Shown here piece by piece: positions 26,379-33,785 of a DNA stretch of 64,000 nucleotides; the first letter of the stretch is position 1; every line of letters begins with the position of its first letter. The stretch spans positions 62,001 to 126,000 of the forward strand of contig JBAUMC010000039.1 in the NCBI GenBank assembly GCA_049578505.1. The letters are read 5' to 3'. Under the pieces are notes generated by a model. It searched no databases. It was not told where the DNA came from and saw nothing but the letters and a program-made list of their open reading frames with translations. The position numbers and the translations under genes were made by a program. This DNA comes from JAGVPT01 sp049578505 (GTDB lineage Bacteria; Bacteroidota; Ignavibacteria; UBA10030; UBA8401).

Positions 26379-26407
26379 TTGACTTTCGTGCCGGAATTGG
26401 ATAAATT
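26379..26407 (+). promoter_or_regulatory. Candidate sigma-70 promoter
   Basis: TTGACT at 26379-26384, a 17-nt spacer, and TAAATT at 26402-26407, about 40 nt upstream of the ATG at 26448. The -35 region shares TTGACTTTCGT with the promoter at 201. Confidence 0.45.
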
Positions 26408-26447
26408 TATACACTTTACGCGATTTCTGTAAACCTTAGGACTCAGA

Positions 26448-28418
26448 ATGCCGGAAAACAAGCGGGGAATCGCCTTTCAGAGCGTCTTTTCTAAGATTTC
26501 ACTTCAGGAAGGCGTCGTTGCTGGCATAGGAGTCCTTCTGTTTTTTTTAGGATTGTGGTCGGCCGCGATTCTGACGAAGCTCTTCTGCTTTATCATCACG
26601 GGGATTGCGGCGTACTATGTACTCGATTCATTGCGCGGGAGAAGACATCCACCATCGGACAATGACTCTTCGATTCCTGCTGACTCGGAAAGTGATGATG
26701 TAGAAAATTTTCGGACAGACAGAGCTGAGACAGGCGAAGAAGCCGTTGACGAGCAATTCGACAGAAGAAAGAGCGACATCTTTTCTGAGCATGCCATAGC
26801 AGAAAACAGAGCGGAACTCGAAGATAAAGAAATCCGATTTGAGGAACCGGCCCAACGGGCCCACGATGCTATTGTTTACTCTCCCTCGGACTTCGTTGAC
26901 GATGAGCAGGCCTTGATAGAAGGAGGCCGACAGGAACCGAGGAGTGAATTTAATTTCCTCCTGCAAAAAACCTTATCGGTAATCAAAGAGGTTGTATTTG
27001 CCAATTCTGTCTCGTTCTTCTGGGTGAACCAGGAATCGCAGCAACTTATTCTCGAAGCCAAATTCACGGACAGCCAGGTATTCTCAACTTCGAGGAAATT
27101 GCCTATCGGCAGCGACATTGTCAGCCAGATTGCGTTGTCCGGGAAGCCGGAGATTATGGGTCAGATTGCTGCCAATGCGGAGAGGGACATTGTTCCGTAT
27201 TACGCCAGTTTGGAGGAAATAAAATCGTTTATCGGCGTTCCGGTGTTCTATCCAAGTCGGGAGGGCGAACGGCTGCCAGTTGCAGTTCTTGCGATTGACA
27301 GTAAAGCAGATGATGCATATGGTCCGGAAACCGTTGATCTGCTTGCGAAATTTACAAAAATGCTCTCGGCAGTTCTAAAAAGTTCGACAGAGAAATATGA
27401 TCTCTTGAACGAGAGCGGAGTCTTGAAGACTGAAATGCGGTTTCGTGCTAAAGCTTTCGGCGAATCCGAGATCGCAAACATCGGGAACGCATTGGCAGAA
27501 GAAGTATCTACGCTTGTGCCGTGGGATGCTCTTGTGCTGATCCTGTTTGATGGAGCTCAGAAGCAGTGGGTGGTGGCAAACGTCAGGACGAGGCACAACC
27601 ATCGCTATGTCGTTGCGAAGCAACTTCTTGATTTTCATTCAAGCGTAGCTGGCAAAGCGATCAAGAATAATGCAGTCCAGGACATCGATGATTTATCGAA
27701 AACATCCGAACCGAGATTTTTGGTAAACGAGTCGTCGCTTGGGATGGCTCGGGTCGGCTCGTTCGTAGCAATTCCGATCGCTTCGACTAACAAGTGCTAT
27801 GGTGCGCTGACTCTTGAATGTCGGGAAAAAAATTCGTACGGCTCGAAGGAAATTTCCTCGGTATCGCAATTAACGTCGATTGCAGGAATAGCTTTTGAGC
27901 TTCGCGAAGCGAACGATATCATAAAGGAATTTGTCGTCGTTGATGAAAGCACAGGGACGACATCAAAGAAATATTTCCTGCAGCGGCTTTCGGAAGAATG
28001 GCAGCGGGCAGACGACGATGGCTCGGATGTTTCGTTATTGCTGTTTGCGATTTCGTCGCTCAACGATATAGTTGCTCGTTACGGCAGGGCTGGCAGCGAG
28101 GCGGCCGTTGCAAGAATCGCCTCGATCCTTCGTTCCAGCGTGCGCCCGTACGATGTCATCGGCCGGTTCGACCACGCGATATTTGCTGTTGTGCTGGTGA
28201 AGACGACATCCAACGACGCATATTTGTGGGCGGAGAAACTCCGGTCGGCGATCGCCAGTACCGTTGTATCATTCGAACAAAAAACATTTTCCGTGACCGT
28301 GACCGTCGGAATCTGCGGTGCAGCCGAAGGGATGGATTCAAATGAATGTGTCTCGAATACGGTTCAGGTTTTGGAAAAGGCAAAAGAAGCCGGTGGAAAT
28401 ATCGTGAGAGTGTTTTAG
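26448..28418 (+). CDS. Membrane-anchored GAF/degenerate GGDEF regulator
   Basis: A 656-residue signalling protein. Two adjacent N-terminal membrane helices (about 22-60) are followed by an acidic linker. A GAF-like domain comes next (about 165-305, with KLPIGSDIVSQIALSGKPEIM and IGVPVFYP), then a second GAF-like domain (about 335-485, with SSVAGKAIKNNAVQDIDD and GSFVAIPI). The C-terminus (about 500-656) has the GGDEF fold (VDESTGTTSKKYFLQRL... VTVTVGICGA). The active-site loop reads GRFDHAIFAVVL instead of RxGGDEFxxxL, so cyclase activity is not expected. A sensor that binds a ligand or nucleotide without making c-di-GMP is the likely role. Confidence 0.83.
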   Translation: MPENKRGIAFQSVFSKISLQEGVVAGIGVLLFFLGLWSAAILTKLFCFIITGIAAYYVLDSLRGRRHPPSDNDSSIPADSESDDVENFRTDRAETGEEAVDEQFDRRKSDIFSEHAIAENRAELEDKEIRFEEPAQRAHDAIVYSPSDFVDDEQALIEGGRQEPRSEFNFLLQKTLSVIKEVVFANSVSFFWVNQESQQLILEAKFTDSQVFSTSRKLPIGSDIVSQIALSGKPEIMGQIAANAERDIVPYYASLEEIKSFIGVPVFYPSREGERLPVAVLAIDSKADDAYGPETVDLLAKFTKMLSAVLKSSTEKYDLLNESGVLKTEMRFRAKAFGESEIANIGNALAEEVSTLVPWDALVLILFDGAQKQWVVANVRTRHNHRYVVAKQLLDFHSSVAGKAIKNNAVQDIDDLSKTSEPRFLVNESSLGMARVGSFVAIPIASTNKCYGALTLECREKNSYGSKEISSVSQLTSIAGIAFELREANDIIKEFVVVDESTGTTSKKYFLQRLSEEWQRADDDGSDVSLLLFAISSLNDIVARYGRAGSEAAVARIASILRSSVRPYDVIGRFDHAIFAVVLVKTTSNDAYLWAEKLRSAIASTVVSFEQKTFSVTVTVGICGAAEGMDSNECVSNTVQVLEKAKEAGGNIVRVF

Positions 28419-28471
28419 AGGATTTGTAAGAAAAGAAAGAAGTCAATAATCTATTCAATAGTGAGGAGACA

Positions 28472-28666
28472 ATGGCAAAGCAACAAGATTTCGCCGAGAA
28501 AGTAAAAAAAGCAGGTGCAGAAAAAGGGACGAAATGCCCCAAGTGCGGGGCATTAAAAGTCCCGACTGCGTACATCCACTCGGTGAAAACGGAGATTGGA
28601 TCGTATCGCTTCAATCGTTCTCTCGTTCAGGTTTGTAAATGTAACGAAAAAGAAGTCTACGCATAA
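28472..28666 (+). CDS. Small zinc-ribbon-like protein
   Basis: A 64-residue basic protein with CPKC at residues 22-25 and CKC at 55-57, enough ligands for one zinc site. The segment between them (TAYIHSVKTEIGSYRFNRSLVQV) suggests a small beta-ribbon. A GAGGAG box at 28461 is well spaced from the ATG. The gene ends directly at the TTG start of deoB, so the two are coupled. No family is recognised. Its uniform basic composition allows nucleic-acid or ribosome binding, which is inference. Confidence 0.7.
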   Translation: MAKQQDFAEKVKKAGAEKGTKCPKCGALKVPTAYIHSVKTEIGSYRFNRSLVQVCKCNEKEVYA

Positions 28667-29851
28667 TTGAGTGCGCCCGGCAAAATCGTTTTCATCGTTC
28701 TCGACAGTATCGGCATCGGTGAAGCGCCTGATGCCGCAGCCTATGGAGATTCAGGCTCGAATACGCTTGGCAATACGGCGAAAGCTGTGGGCGGGTTATC
28801 CCTTCCCAATTTACAGAAGCTAGGGTTGGGGAACATCGGACCGATTGAGGGCGTCTCACCAGCGGTAAAACCCGAAGGGTGTTTTGGCAAAATGGAGGAA
28901 GTTTCTCGCGGGAAGGACAGCACAACCGGGCACTGGGAAATCGCCGGGATTATTACGAAGGAAGATTCTCCATACTATCCGAAGGGATTTCCCCGAGATG
29001 TGATCGAGAAATTCATCTCTGCGACCAAAATGCAGGGCGTTCTGGGAAACAGACCTGCCTCCGGAACGCAAATCATAGAAGAACTTGGCGATGAACACGT
29101 GCGCACCGGTTTCCCGATTGTATACACTTCGGGGGATTCTGTTTTTCAAATCGCGGCGCACGAAGAGGTCATTCCGTTAAGGGAATTGTACAGAATCTGT
29201 CGGGTTACCCGGGACGAAGTGATGGTGGGGAAGCATGCCGTAGGCCGGGTAATTGCACGACCCTTTATCGGACAGAGTGGCAAGTACACTCGGACCGCGA
29301 ACCGAAGAGATTTTTCGCTGCAGGCTCCCGGTACGACTGTCCTCGACCTCTTATTCAGGATAAATATCCCGACTGTTTCGATCGGAAAAATCGACGATTT
29401 GTTTTCCGGAAGAGGATTGAAAGACAAGATCCACACGCGATCGAATTCGGAAGGAATCGAAGAGATTATCAGGCAATCAACCGCAATGAAGCAAGGCTTC
29501 ATCATGACGAACCTCGTCGATTTCGATATGCTCTACGGTCACCGGCAGGATGCGAAGGGAATGGCAGCAGCCATTGAATATTTCGACAAACAACTTCCAA
29601 GGATTGTTGAAACGATCCATGGGGATAATATTCTCATGATTACCGCTGACCACGGCAACGATCCGACCGACAAAAGTACTGACCACTCGCGAGAATATGT
29701 TCCGGTTCTCACCTACTCAGAGATCGGACATAGGGGGGTGGACCTCGGTGTCCGGAAGACGTTTGCCGATGCGGGAAAAACCGTTGCGGAGTATTTCGGC
29801 GTCGACGATCCAGTGCTGGCTGGAACAAGTTTTCTCAACTTAATCCGTTGA
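28667..29851 (+). CDS. deoB: Phosphopentomutase
   Basis: Interconverts ribose- or deoxyribose-1-phosphate and the 5-phosphates, linking nucleoside breakdown to the pentose pathway. The 394-residue alkaline-phosphatase-fold enzyme has the N-terminal metal site IVLDSIGIGEAPDAAAYGD and GSNTLGN, the catalytic Thr region GKDSTTGHWE, and the C-terminal metal site TADHGNDPTDKSTDHSRE. The start is taken as TTG at 28667, immediately after the previous stop; no in-frame ATG precedes the conserved IVLDSIG. No deoC, deoA or deoD lies nearby. Confidence 0.95.
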   Translation: MSAPGKIVFIVLDSIGIGEAPDAAAYGDSGSNTLGNTAKAVGGLSLPNLQKLGLGNIGPIEGVSPAVKPEGCFGKMEEVSRGKDSTTGHWEIAGIITKEDSPYYPKGFPRDVIEKFISATKMQGVLGNRPASGTQIIEELGDEHVRTGFPIVYTSGDSVFQIAAHEEVIPLRELYRICRVTRDEVMVGKHAVGRVIARPFIGQSGKYTRTANRRDFSLQAPGTTVLDLLFRINIPTVSIGKIDDLFSGRGLKDKIHTRSNSEGIEEIIRQSTAMKQGFIMTNLVDFDMLYGHRQDAKGMAAAIEYFDKQLPRIVETIHGDNILMITADHGNDPTDKSTDHSREYVPVLTYSEIGHRGVDLGVRKTFADAGKTVAEYFGVDDPVLAGTSFLNLIR

Positions 29852-29858
29852 AGGTGAA

Positions 29859-30161
29859 ATGGAAAAAGCGAAACACAGCGTCGAGTTCGAATCAGAGGTT
29901 GACAAGGATGGAAAAGTTCAGTTTTCTCGTGCTGTCGGCGGTGAACTCTCTCTCCCGCGCGGGTCAAAGGTCACGGTTCGGATCGTCGGGGGCGTGCTTT
30001 CAAAAGGCTTGACGGCGCGCAATGTCTCGGATGAAGAGATCGAACGAATCGGCAGGATTCAGTTTGAAGACCGTGAACATGTCGTGAGGTTCTTATTGAC
30101 CGAGGGGAAACTCTCGAACAACCGCTCCATGAGAAAACGTCTCAAAGGCCTTACAGCGTGA
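29859..30161 (+). CDS. Putative VapB-like antitoxin
   Basis: A 100-residue protein whose residues about 8-46 (VDKDGKVQFSR and LSLPRGSKVTVRI) resemble an AbrB/MazE-type swapped-hairpin DNA-binding domain. It is followed by a helical tail rich in Arg/Glu (EEIERIGRIQFEDREHVVRFLL) that could wrap a toxin. It overlaps the PIN-domain gene by 4 nt, the classical antitoxin-toxin arrangement, and follows deoB by 7 nt. The fold assignment is weak and the call rests mainly on gene order. Confidence 0.6.
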   Translation: MEKAKHSVEFESEVDKDGKVQFSRAVGGELSLPRGSKVTVRIVGGVLSKGLTARNVSDEEIERIGRIQFEDREHVVRFLLTEGKLSNNRSMRKRLKGLTA

Positions 30162-30589
30162 ATGATCAAAAAATTGTTATCGACACCGACGTGCTTCTTG
30201 ACCACCTCGTCCATCGCGACGGTCCTTCTTTTTTACGGAGAGCGATGAACGTCTTCTTTTGCTACACGACCGCATTTAACGCAATCGAGGCATTTTCCTT
30301 TGCCCGGTCTGACGAGGAAATTCAAGCCGTCGACGACGCAATGAGCGCAATGAAAGTTCTCGGTCTCAACGCAAAGAGTGCAAAAGTTGTCGGAAGCATT
30401 TTTTCGAAAATCGATTCAACCAAGAAAAGAGATTTGGCAGTCTTGATCGCTGGTGTCTGCCGAGAAAGCAAACTGCCGATCGTAACGATGAATCCTCAAC
30501 GATTTTCCGGCATCAAGCAATTGCGGGTCATCACGGCAGTAAAGTTAGCTCGGTACTTGTCACCGACGGAAATCATTGCCATCAAATAA
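30158..30589 (+). CDS. PIN-domain protein, VapC-like toxin
   Basis: A 143-residue PIN-domain ribonuclease candidate. The acidic metal-binding residues appear as IDTDVLLDHL (residues 8-17), the Glu in FNAIEAF, and Asp in KKRDLAVLIAGV, and the C-terminal PIVTMNPQRFSGI is typical of VapC. The target would be tRNA or rRNA if it acts as a toxin. The start overlaps the putative antitoxin stop (ATGA). This is a small type II module, sandwiched between deoB and two microcompartment genes on the same strand. Confidence 0.8.
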   Translation: MNDQKIVIDTDVLLDHLVHRDGPSFLRRAMNVFFCYTTAFNAIEAFSFARSDEEIQAVDDAMSAMKVLGLNAKSAKVVGSIFSKIDSTKKRDLAVLIAGVCRESKLPIVTMNPQRFSGIKQLRVITAVKLARYLSPTEIIAIK

Positions 30590-30607
30590 TTCTCAGGACA
30601 GTTCGTC

Positions 30608-30880
30608 ATGATACTTGGAAAAGTTATCGGCACGGTTTGGGCAACCCGGAAAGATGAAGCCCTGGTGGGAGCCTCGCTTCAGATTGTTCGCCACATCGAC
30701 CTCGACTATAAACTGAAGGAGGCGTTTGTTGTGGCTGTTGATACCGTGCAGGCGGGGGTGGGGGATATCGTTCTGGTTGCCACCGGTAGCTCGGCGCGGC
30801 AAACGAGTGTGACCAAGAATAAGCCGGTGGATGCCGTTATTATGGCGGTTGTTGACAAACTCGATGTGACGGAAAAGTAG
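30608..30880 (+). CDS. EutN/CcmL family microcompartment vertex protein
   Basis: A 90-residue BMC-P protein that should form pentamers capping the vertices of an icosahedral protein shell. The opening MILGKVIGTVWATRKDEALVG, the central AVDTVQAGVGDIVLVATGSSARQ and the end PVDAVIMAVVDKLDV follow the family (Pfam EutN_CcmL) closely and at the usual length. No hexameric BMC-H shell gene and no obvious cargo enzyme lies within the window. The start follows the PIN gene by 18 nt. Specific cargo is unknown. Confidence 0.93.
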   Translation: MILGKVIGTVWATRKDEALVGASLQIVRHIDLDYKLKEAFVVAVDTVQAGVGDIVLVATGSSARQTSVTKNKPVDAVIMAVVDKLDVTEK

Positions 30881-30895
30881 AAATTTGGACAATTA

Positions 30896-30985
30896 CTCTG
30901 TGGAACTCCGTGAAACTAAGTGGTTCTTTGTGTAACAAAGCACTATTCCACAGAGAAACACGGGGAGGCACAGAGGTTCACAAAG
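30896..30985. repeat. 10-nt-period inverted repeat array
   Basis: Four decamers of form CTnnGTGnnn begin at 30896, 30906, 30916 and 30926 (for example CTCTGTGGAA and CTTTGTGTAA). After a 10-nt spacer come four decamers of the reverse form nnnCACnnnn at 30946, 30956, 30966 and 30976 (TTCCACAGAG, then AGGCACAGAG). CTCTGTGGAA is the exact complement of TTCCACAGAG. The array lies between the two vertex-protein genes. Confidence 0.72.
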
Positions 30986-31047
30986 GCAGATCGGCGATAA
31001 CCATTTCGGCCGCGCTTCAGAAGAACTTTTTATCAGGATAACTCGTA

Positions 31048-31317
31048 ATGTTCTTAGGGAAGGTCATTGGGACAATCTGGGCAACACGGAAGGATGAACA
31101 TCTGAAGAGCTTTAAACTTCAGTGTATTCAACCCATCTCAGCGAAACGGGAGGATTTCGGCCCTCCGATCGTTGCCGTCGATACGGTGGGAGCGGGGGCG
31201 GGGGAAACGGTGTTCTATATTACGGCGGCCGAAGCGGTGATTCCTCTTCCGGTTGATATGGCTCCTGTCGATGCCAGCATTGTGGGTATCGTCGACAGGA
31301 TTGACCTTCAGAAATAG
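31048..31317 (+). CDS. EutN/CcmL family microcompartment vertex protein (second copy)
   Basis: An 89-residue BMC-P protein paralogous to the one at 30608. MFLGKVIGTIWATRKDEHL, AVDTVGAGAGETVFYITAAEA and PVDASIVGIVDRIDL preserve the pentamer fold, but the mid-loop differs (ISAKREDFGPP against LDYKLKEAF) and the usual Ser-Ala-Arg pore-side motif is replaced by AAEAVIP. Two different vertex proteins are common in microcompartment loci. sigA starts 26 nt downstream, so part of sigA transcription may come from this operon. Confidence 0.92.
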   Translation: MFLGKVIGTIWATRKDEHLKSFKLQCIQPISAKREDFGPPIVAVDTVGAGAGETVFYITAAEAVIPLPVDMAPVDASIVGIVDRIDLQK

Positions 31318-31343
31318 TTATTGAAAAATGAGGTGAAGTAAGA

Positions 31344-32201
31344 ATGGTTAAGATTACAAAACAGTATACAAATCGCGAAAGTCAATCGCTCGACAAGTAC
31401 CTTCAGGAGATCGGCAAGGTCGATTTGCTCACTCCCGAACAGGAGATCGACCTCGCGCAGCGCATCAAGAAAGGCGACCAGAAATCCCTTGAAAAACTGA
31501 CAAAAGCCAATCTCCGTTTTGTAGTGAGCGTGGCGAAACAATATCAAAATCAAGGTCTGTCGCTTGGAGATTTGATCAACGAAGGGAATCTTGGACTCAT
31601 CAAGGCGGCGAAACGTTTTGACGAAACGCGAGGGTTCAAATTTATTTCGTACGCAGTGTGGTGGATCCGCCAGTCAATTCTTCAAGCGCTTGCCGAACAG
31701 TCCCGTATTGTCCGCCTGCCGTTGAATCGCGTCGGCGCGTTGAACAAGATCGGCAAAGCGTTCAGCAGCCTCGAACAGGAATTCGAGCGCGAACCGAGTG
31801 CGAGCGAACTGGCAGAAGAACTCGACATGTCCCTGTTTGAAGTTGCCGATACGCTGAAGATTTCCGGGCGTCATCTTTCGATGGACGCGCCGTTCGCACA
31901 AGGCGAAGACAACCGGCTGCTCGACGTCATTCAAGATGAACGTCAGCCTGCCCCGGACAGCATTTTGATGGATGAGTCGTTGAAGGAAGAAGTGCAGCGT
32001 GCGCTTGCGACGTTGAGCGACCGGGAAGCGGAAGTCATTCGGCTCTATTTTGGGCTGCAGCGCGAACACTCGCTCACACTCGAAGAAATTGGAGAAAAAT
32101 TCAATCTCACTCGGGAGCGCGTACGTCAGATCAAAGAGAAAGCTATTCGCCGGTTGCGGCATGCGTCGCGCAGCAAGAATCTTCGCGCGTACCTCGGGTG
32201 A
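31344..32201 (+). CDS. sigA: Primary sigma factor, short FCB type
   Basis: The housekeeping sigma-70 of 285 residues, with region 1.1 and the large non-conserved insert missing, as usual in Bacteroidota and relatives. Region 1.2 is SLDKYLQEIGKVDLLTPEQE, region 2 contains NLRFVVSVAKQYQNQGL and YAVWWIRQSILQAL, and region 4.2 has the helix-turn-helix SLTLEEIGEKFNLTRERVRQ. Initiation is expected at promoters diverging from the classical consensus in this phylum, yet several sigma-70-like boxes are seen in this window. A clear terminator follows. Confidence 0.96.
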   Translation: MVKITKQYTNRESQSLDKYLQEIGKVDLLTPEQEIDLAQRIKKGDQKSLEKLTKANLRFVVSVAKQYQNQGLSLGDLINEGNLGLIKAAKRFDETRGFKFISYAVWWIRQSILQALAEQSRIVRLPLNRVGALNKIGKAFSSLEQEFEREPSASELAEELDMSLFEVADTLKISGRHLSMDAPFAQGEDNRLLDVIQDERQPAPDSILMDESLKEEVQRALATLSDREAEVIRLYFGLQREHSLTLEEIGEKFNLTRERVRQIKEKAIRRLRHASRSKNLRAYLG

Positions 32202-32229
32202 GGGACGGTCGTGTGGTTGGATAATATAC

Positions 32230-32257
32230 AAAAGCTCCTTCTTCGAGGAGCTTTTTT
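32230..32257 (+). terminator. Intrinsic terminator of sigA
   Basis: AAAGCTCCT (32231-32239) pairs with AGGAGCTTT around a TCTTCG loop, and a run of six T follows. It is the strongest textbook terminator in this part of the window. Confidence 0.85.
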
Positions 32258-32464
32258 GTTGTGGACAATGGAAGTGATACATTTTGCAGGGCGTTACGTT
32301 CCCCGCGTCCATGCCTTTCAAAGGAGAGCCGCAGTGGACGCCAAAAGACAGCGCAGTTAGCTCTTTTATGGAGCAGAAATAAATCGACCCAGCCTCGAAA
32401 TGCGGTACTGCAAGAACAAGCGACAGGTTGCAATTAAGTTTCAATCACGTACATTTGTACGCAA

Positions 32465-33139
32465 ATGAAAGTTATCGGTTGTGCTATTCTTTGCCTGTTC
32501 TTAGCCGGCTGCGGAAGTTCGTCGCCAAGGTTTATCAGTCATGAAACTCCGAACACCAACGGGAAGCAGGAAAAGAAAAACAACGGGCCGCGGTTCAGTT
32601 CAAAACACATCGAAGAAGAAAAAAAAGAAGATGACCGCAAAGTTGACGTAAAAAGAGTTGTTGCCCGTTTCTCCAGCGCAAAGCCCGCGCCTTCAAAAAC
32701 TCCGCCGGCTGCGAGCGGGTCGCACGCCGTCGTTCCTCGAAGCAGCGCGAAGGAGTCGGCGGGTAAAATCGACGACCAGAAAATGATGGATGTCATTCTC
32801 GGCTACTTGGGAACCCCTTATGTCTATGGCGGTGAAACCAAATCCGGCATCGACTGCTCGGCATTTACGAGCGCGGTCTATAACCAATCGGTCAACGTGA
32901 AATTGCCGCGTACGGCTGCCGACCAGGTGAAAGAGGGAAAACCTGTATCCTTCGATCAGCTCAAGTTTGGCGACCTGATGTTTTTCAATACGACGGGAGC
33001 GAATCCGTCCCACGTGGGCATCTATATTGGGGATGATCTATTCGCGCATGCGAGCGAGGCATTCGGCGTCACGATATCGTCGATCGAAAGCTCATACTAT
33101 AAGAAAAGGTACACCGAGGCACGGAGAATTATTGAGTAG
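32465..33139 (+). CDS. NlpC/P60 family lipoprotein
   Basis: A 224-residue lipoprotein peptidoglycan hydrolase. The signal has a lipobox LAGC with Cys16. A basic, Lys/Ser/Pro-rich linker (about 20-100) is followed by the NlpC/P60 domain with catalytic Cys131 (SGIDCSAFTSAVY), His183 (PSHVGIYIGDD) and His195 (LFAHAS). It probably cleaves the peptide stem near the gamma-D-Glu linkage in the periplasm. It precedes def and fmt on the same strand, but a repeat array fills the gap. A palindrome CGTAC-ATTT-GTACG (32448-32461) lies just before the start. Confidence 0.92.
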   Translation: MKVIGCAILCLFLAGCGSSSPRFISHETPNTNGKQEKKNNGPRFSSKHIEEEKKEDDRKVDVKRVVARFSSAKPAPSKTPPAASGSHAVVPRSSAKESAGKIDDQKMMDVILGYLGTPYVYGGETKSGIDCSAFTSAVYNQSVNVKLPRTAADQVKEGKPVSFDQLKFGDLMFFNTTGANPSHVGIYIGDDLFAHASEAFGVTISSIESSYYKKRYTEARRIIE

Positions 33140-33209
33140 AGTATGCAGAAGACAGAAGACAGAAGGAATAACTATTTTCTAGCAGCTAACAGCTAATCCC
33201 ATTAATTCA
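33140..33209. repeat. 7-nt-period repeat array between NlpC and def genes
   Basis: Ten heptamers fit one register from the base after the stop codon to 6 nt before the def start. The first block is purine-rich (AGAAGAC at 33147 and 33154, AGAAGGA at 33161). The next shares a CTA ending (ATAACTA at 33168, TTTTCTA, GCAGCTA, ACAGCTA at 33189). The last two units are decayed. Confidence 0.65.
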
Positions 33210-33215
33210 AAACTT

Positions 33216-33785
33216 ATGGCAGCATTACCAATTTACGTTTACGGCACGGAGGTATTGAAGAAAAAAGCGAAGCCGGTGAAGGAGATTTCGGATAAAACCA
33301 TTCAACTGATTAAGGACATGTTTGAAACGATGCACTTGTCGAACGGCATCGGGCTTGCTGCGAATCAAGTCGGCGTTTTGGAACAAATTCTCGTTGTGGA
33401 CCTTTCCGAGATGGAAGAATACAAAGATTCCAAACCGATGGCGGTCATCAACCCCGAAATCATCGAAGAGGAAGGTGAATGGGGATTGGAAGAAGGGTGT
33501 TTAAGCCTTCCTGAGATACGCGATGTCGTCGACCGGGCGGAAAAAGTTACGGTGAAGTTCCAGGATGCGAATTTACGCGATCAAAAAATTGAAGCGACGG
33601 GAATGCTCGGCCGCGTTTTGCAGCATGAAATCGACCACCTTAACGGCATTCTCATCACGGACCATTTGACCGCAGCCAAAAGGGCTTTGCTGAGGAGCAA
33701 GTTGAAAAAGATCTCGAAAGGAGAATTCGAGCAGAAGTACGAAGTCGTGCTGCCGAAGGATGAAAAGCCAAAGATAAAAAAATGA
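33216..33785 (+). CDS. def: Peptide deformylase
   Basis: Removes the N-formyl group from nascent proteins. The 189-residue metalloenzyme has all three motifs: GIGLAANQVG (44-53), EEGCLSLPE with metal ligand Cys95, and QHEIDH with ligands His137 and His141 and catalytic Glu138. Its stop overlaps the fmt start by 4 nt, giving the classical def-fmt pair that balances formylation and deformylation. The C-terminal tail is Lys-rich. Nothing unusual is seen in the protein itself. Confidence 0.97.
   Translation: MAALPIYVYGTEVLKKKAKPVKEISDKTIQLIKDMFETMHLSNGIGLAANQVGVLEQILVVDLSEMEEYKDSKPMAVINPEIIEEEGEWGLEEGCLSLPEIRDVVDRAEKVTVKFQDANLRDQKIEATGMLGRVLQHEIDHLNGILITDHLTAAKRALLRSKLKKISKGEFEQKYEVVLPKDEKPKIKK

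Larger units (their letters stand above)
25872..26447. other. Divergent intergenic region
   Basis: About 575 nt between two divergently transcribed genes. It holds a 9-nt-period inverted repeat array (25972-26035) and a good sigma-70-like promoter (26379-26407) for the GAF/GGDEF gene. The stretch 26050-26370 shows no ORF or RNA fold that I recognise. Confidence 0.5.
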
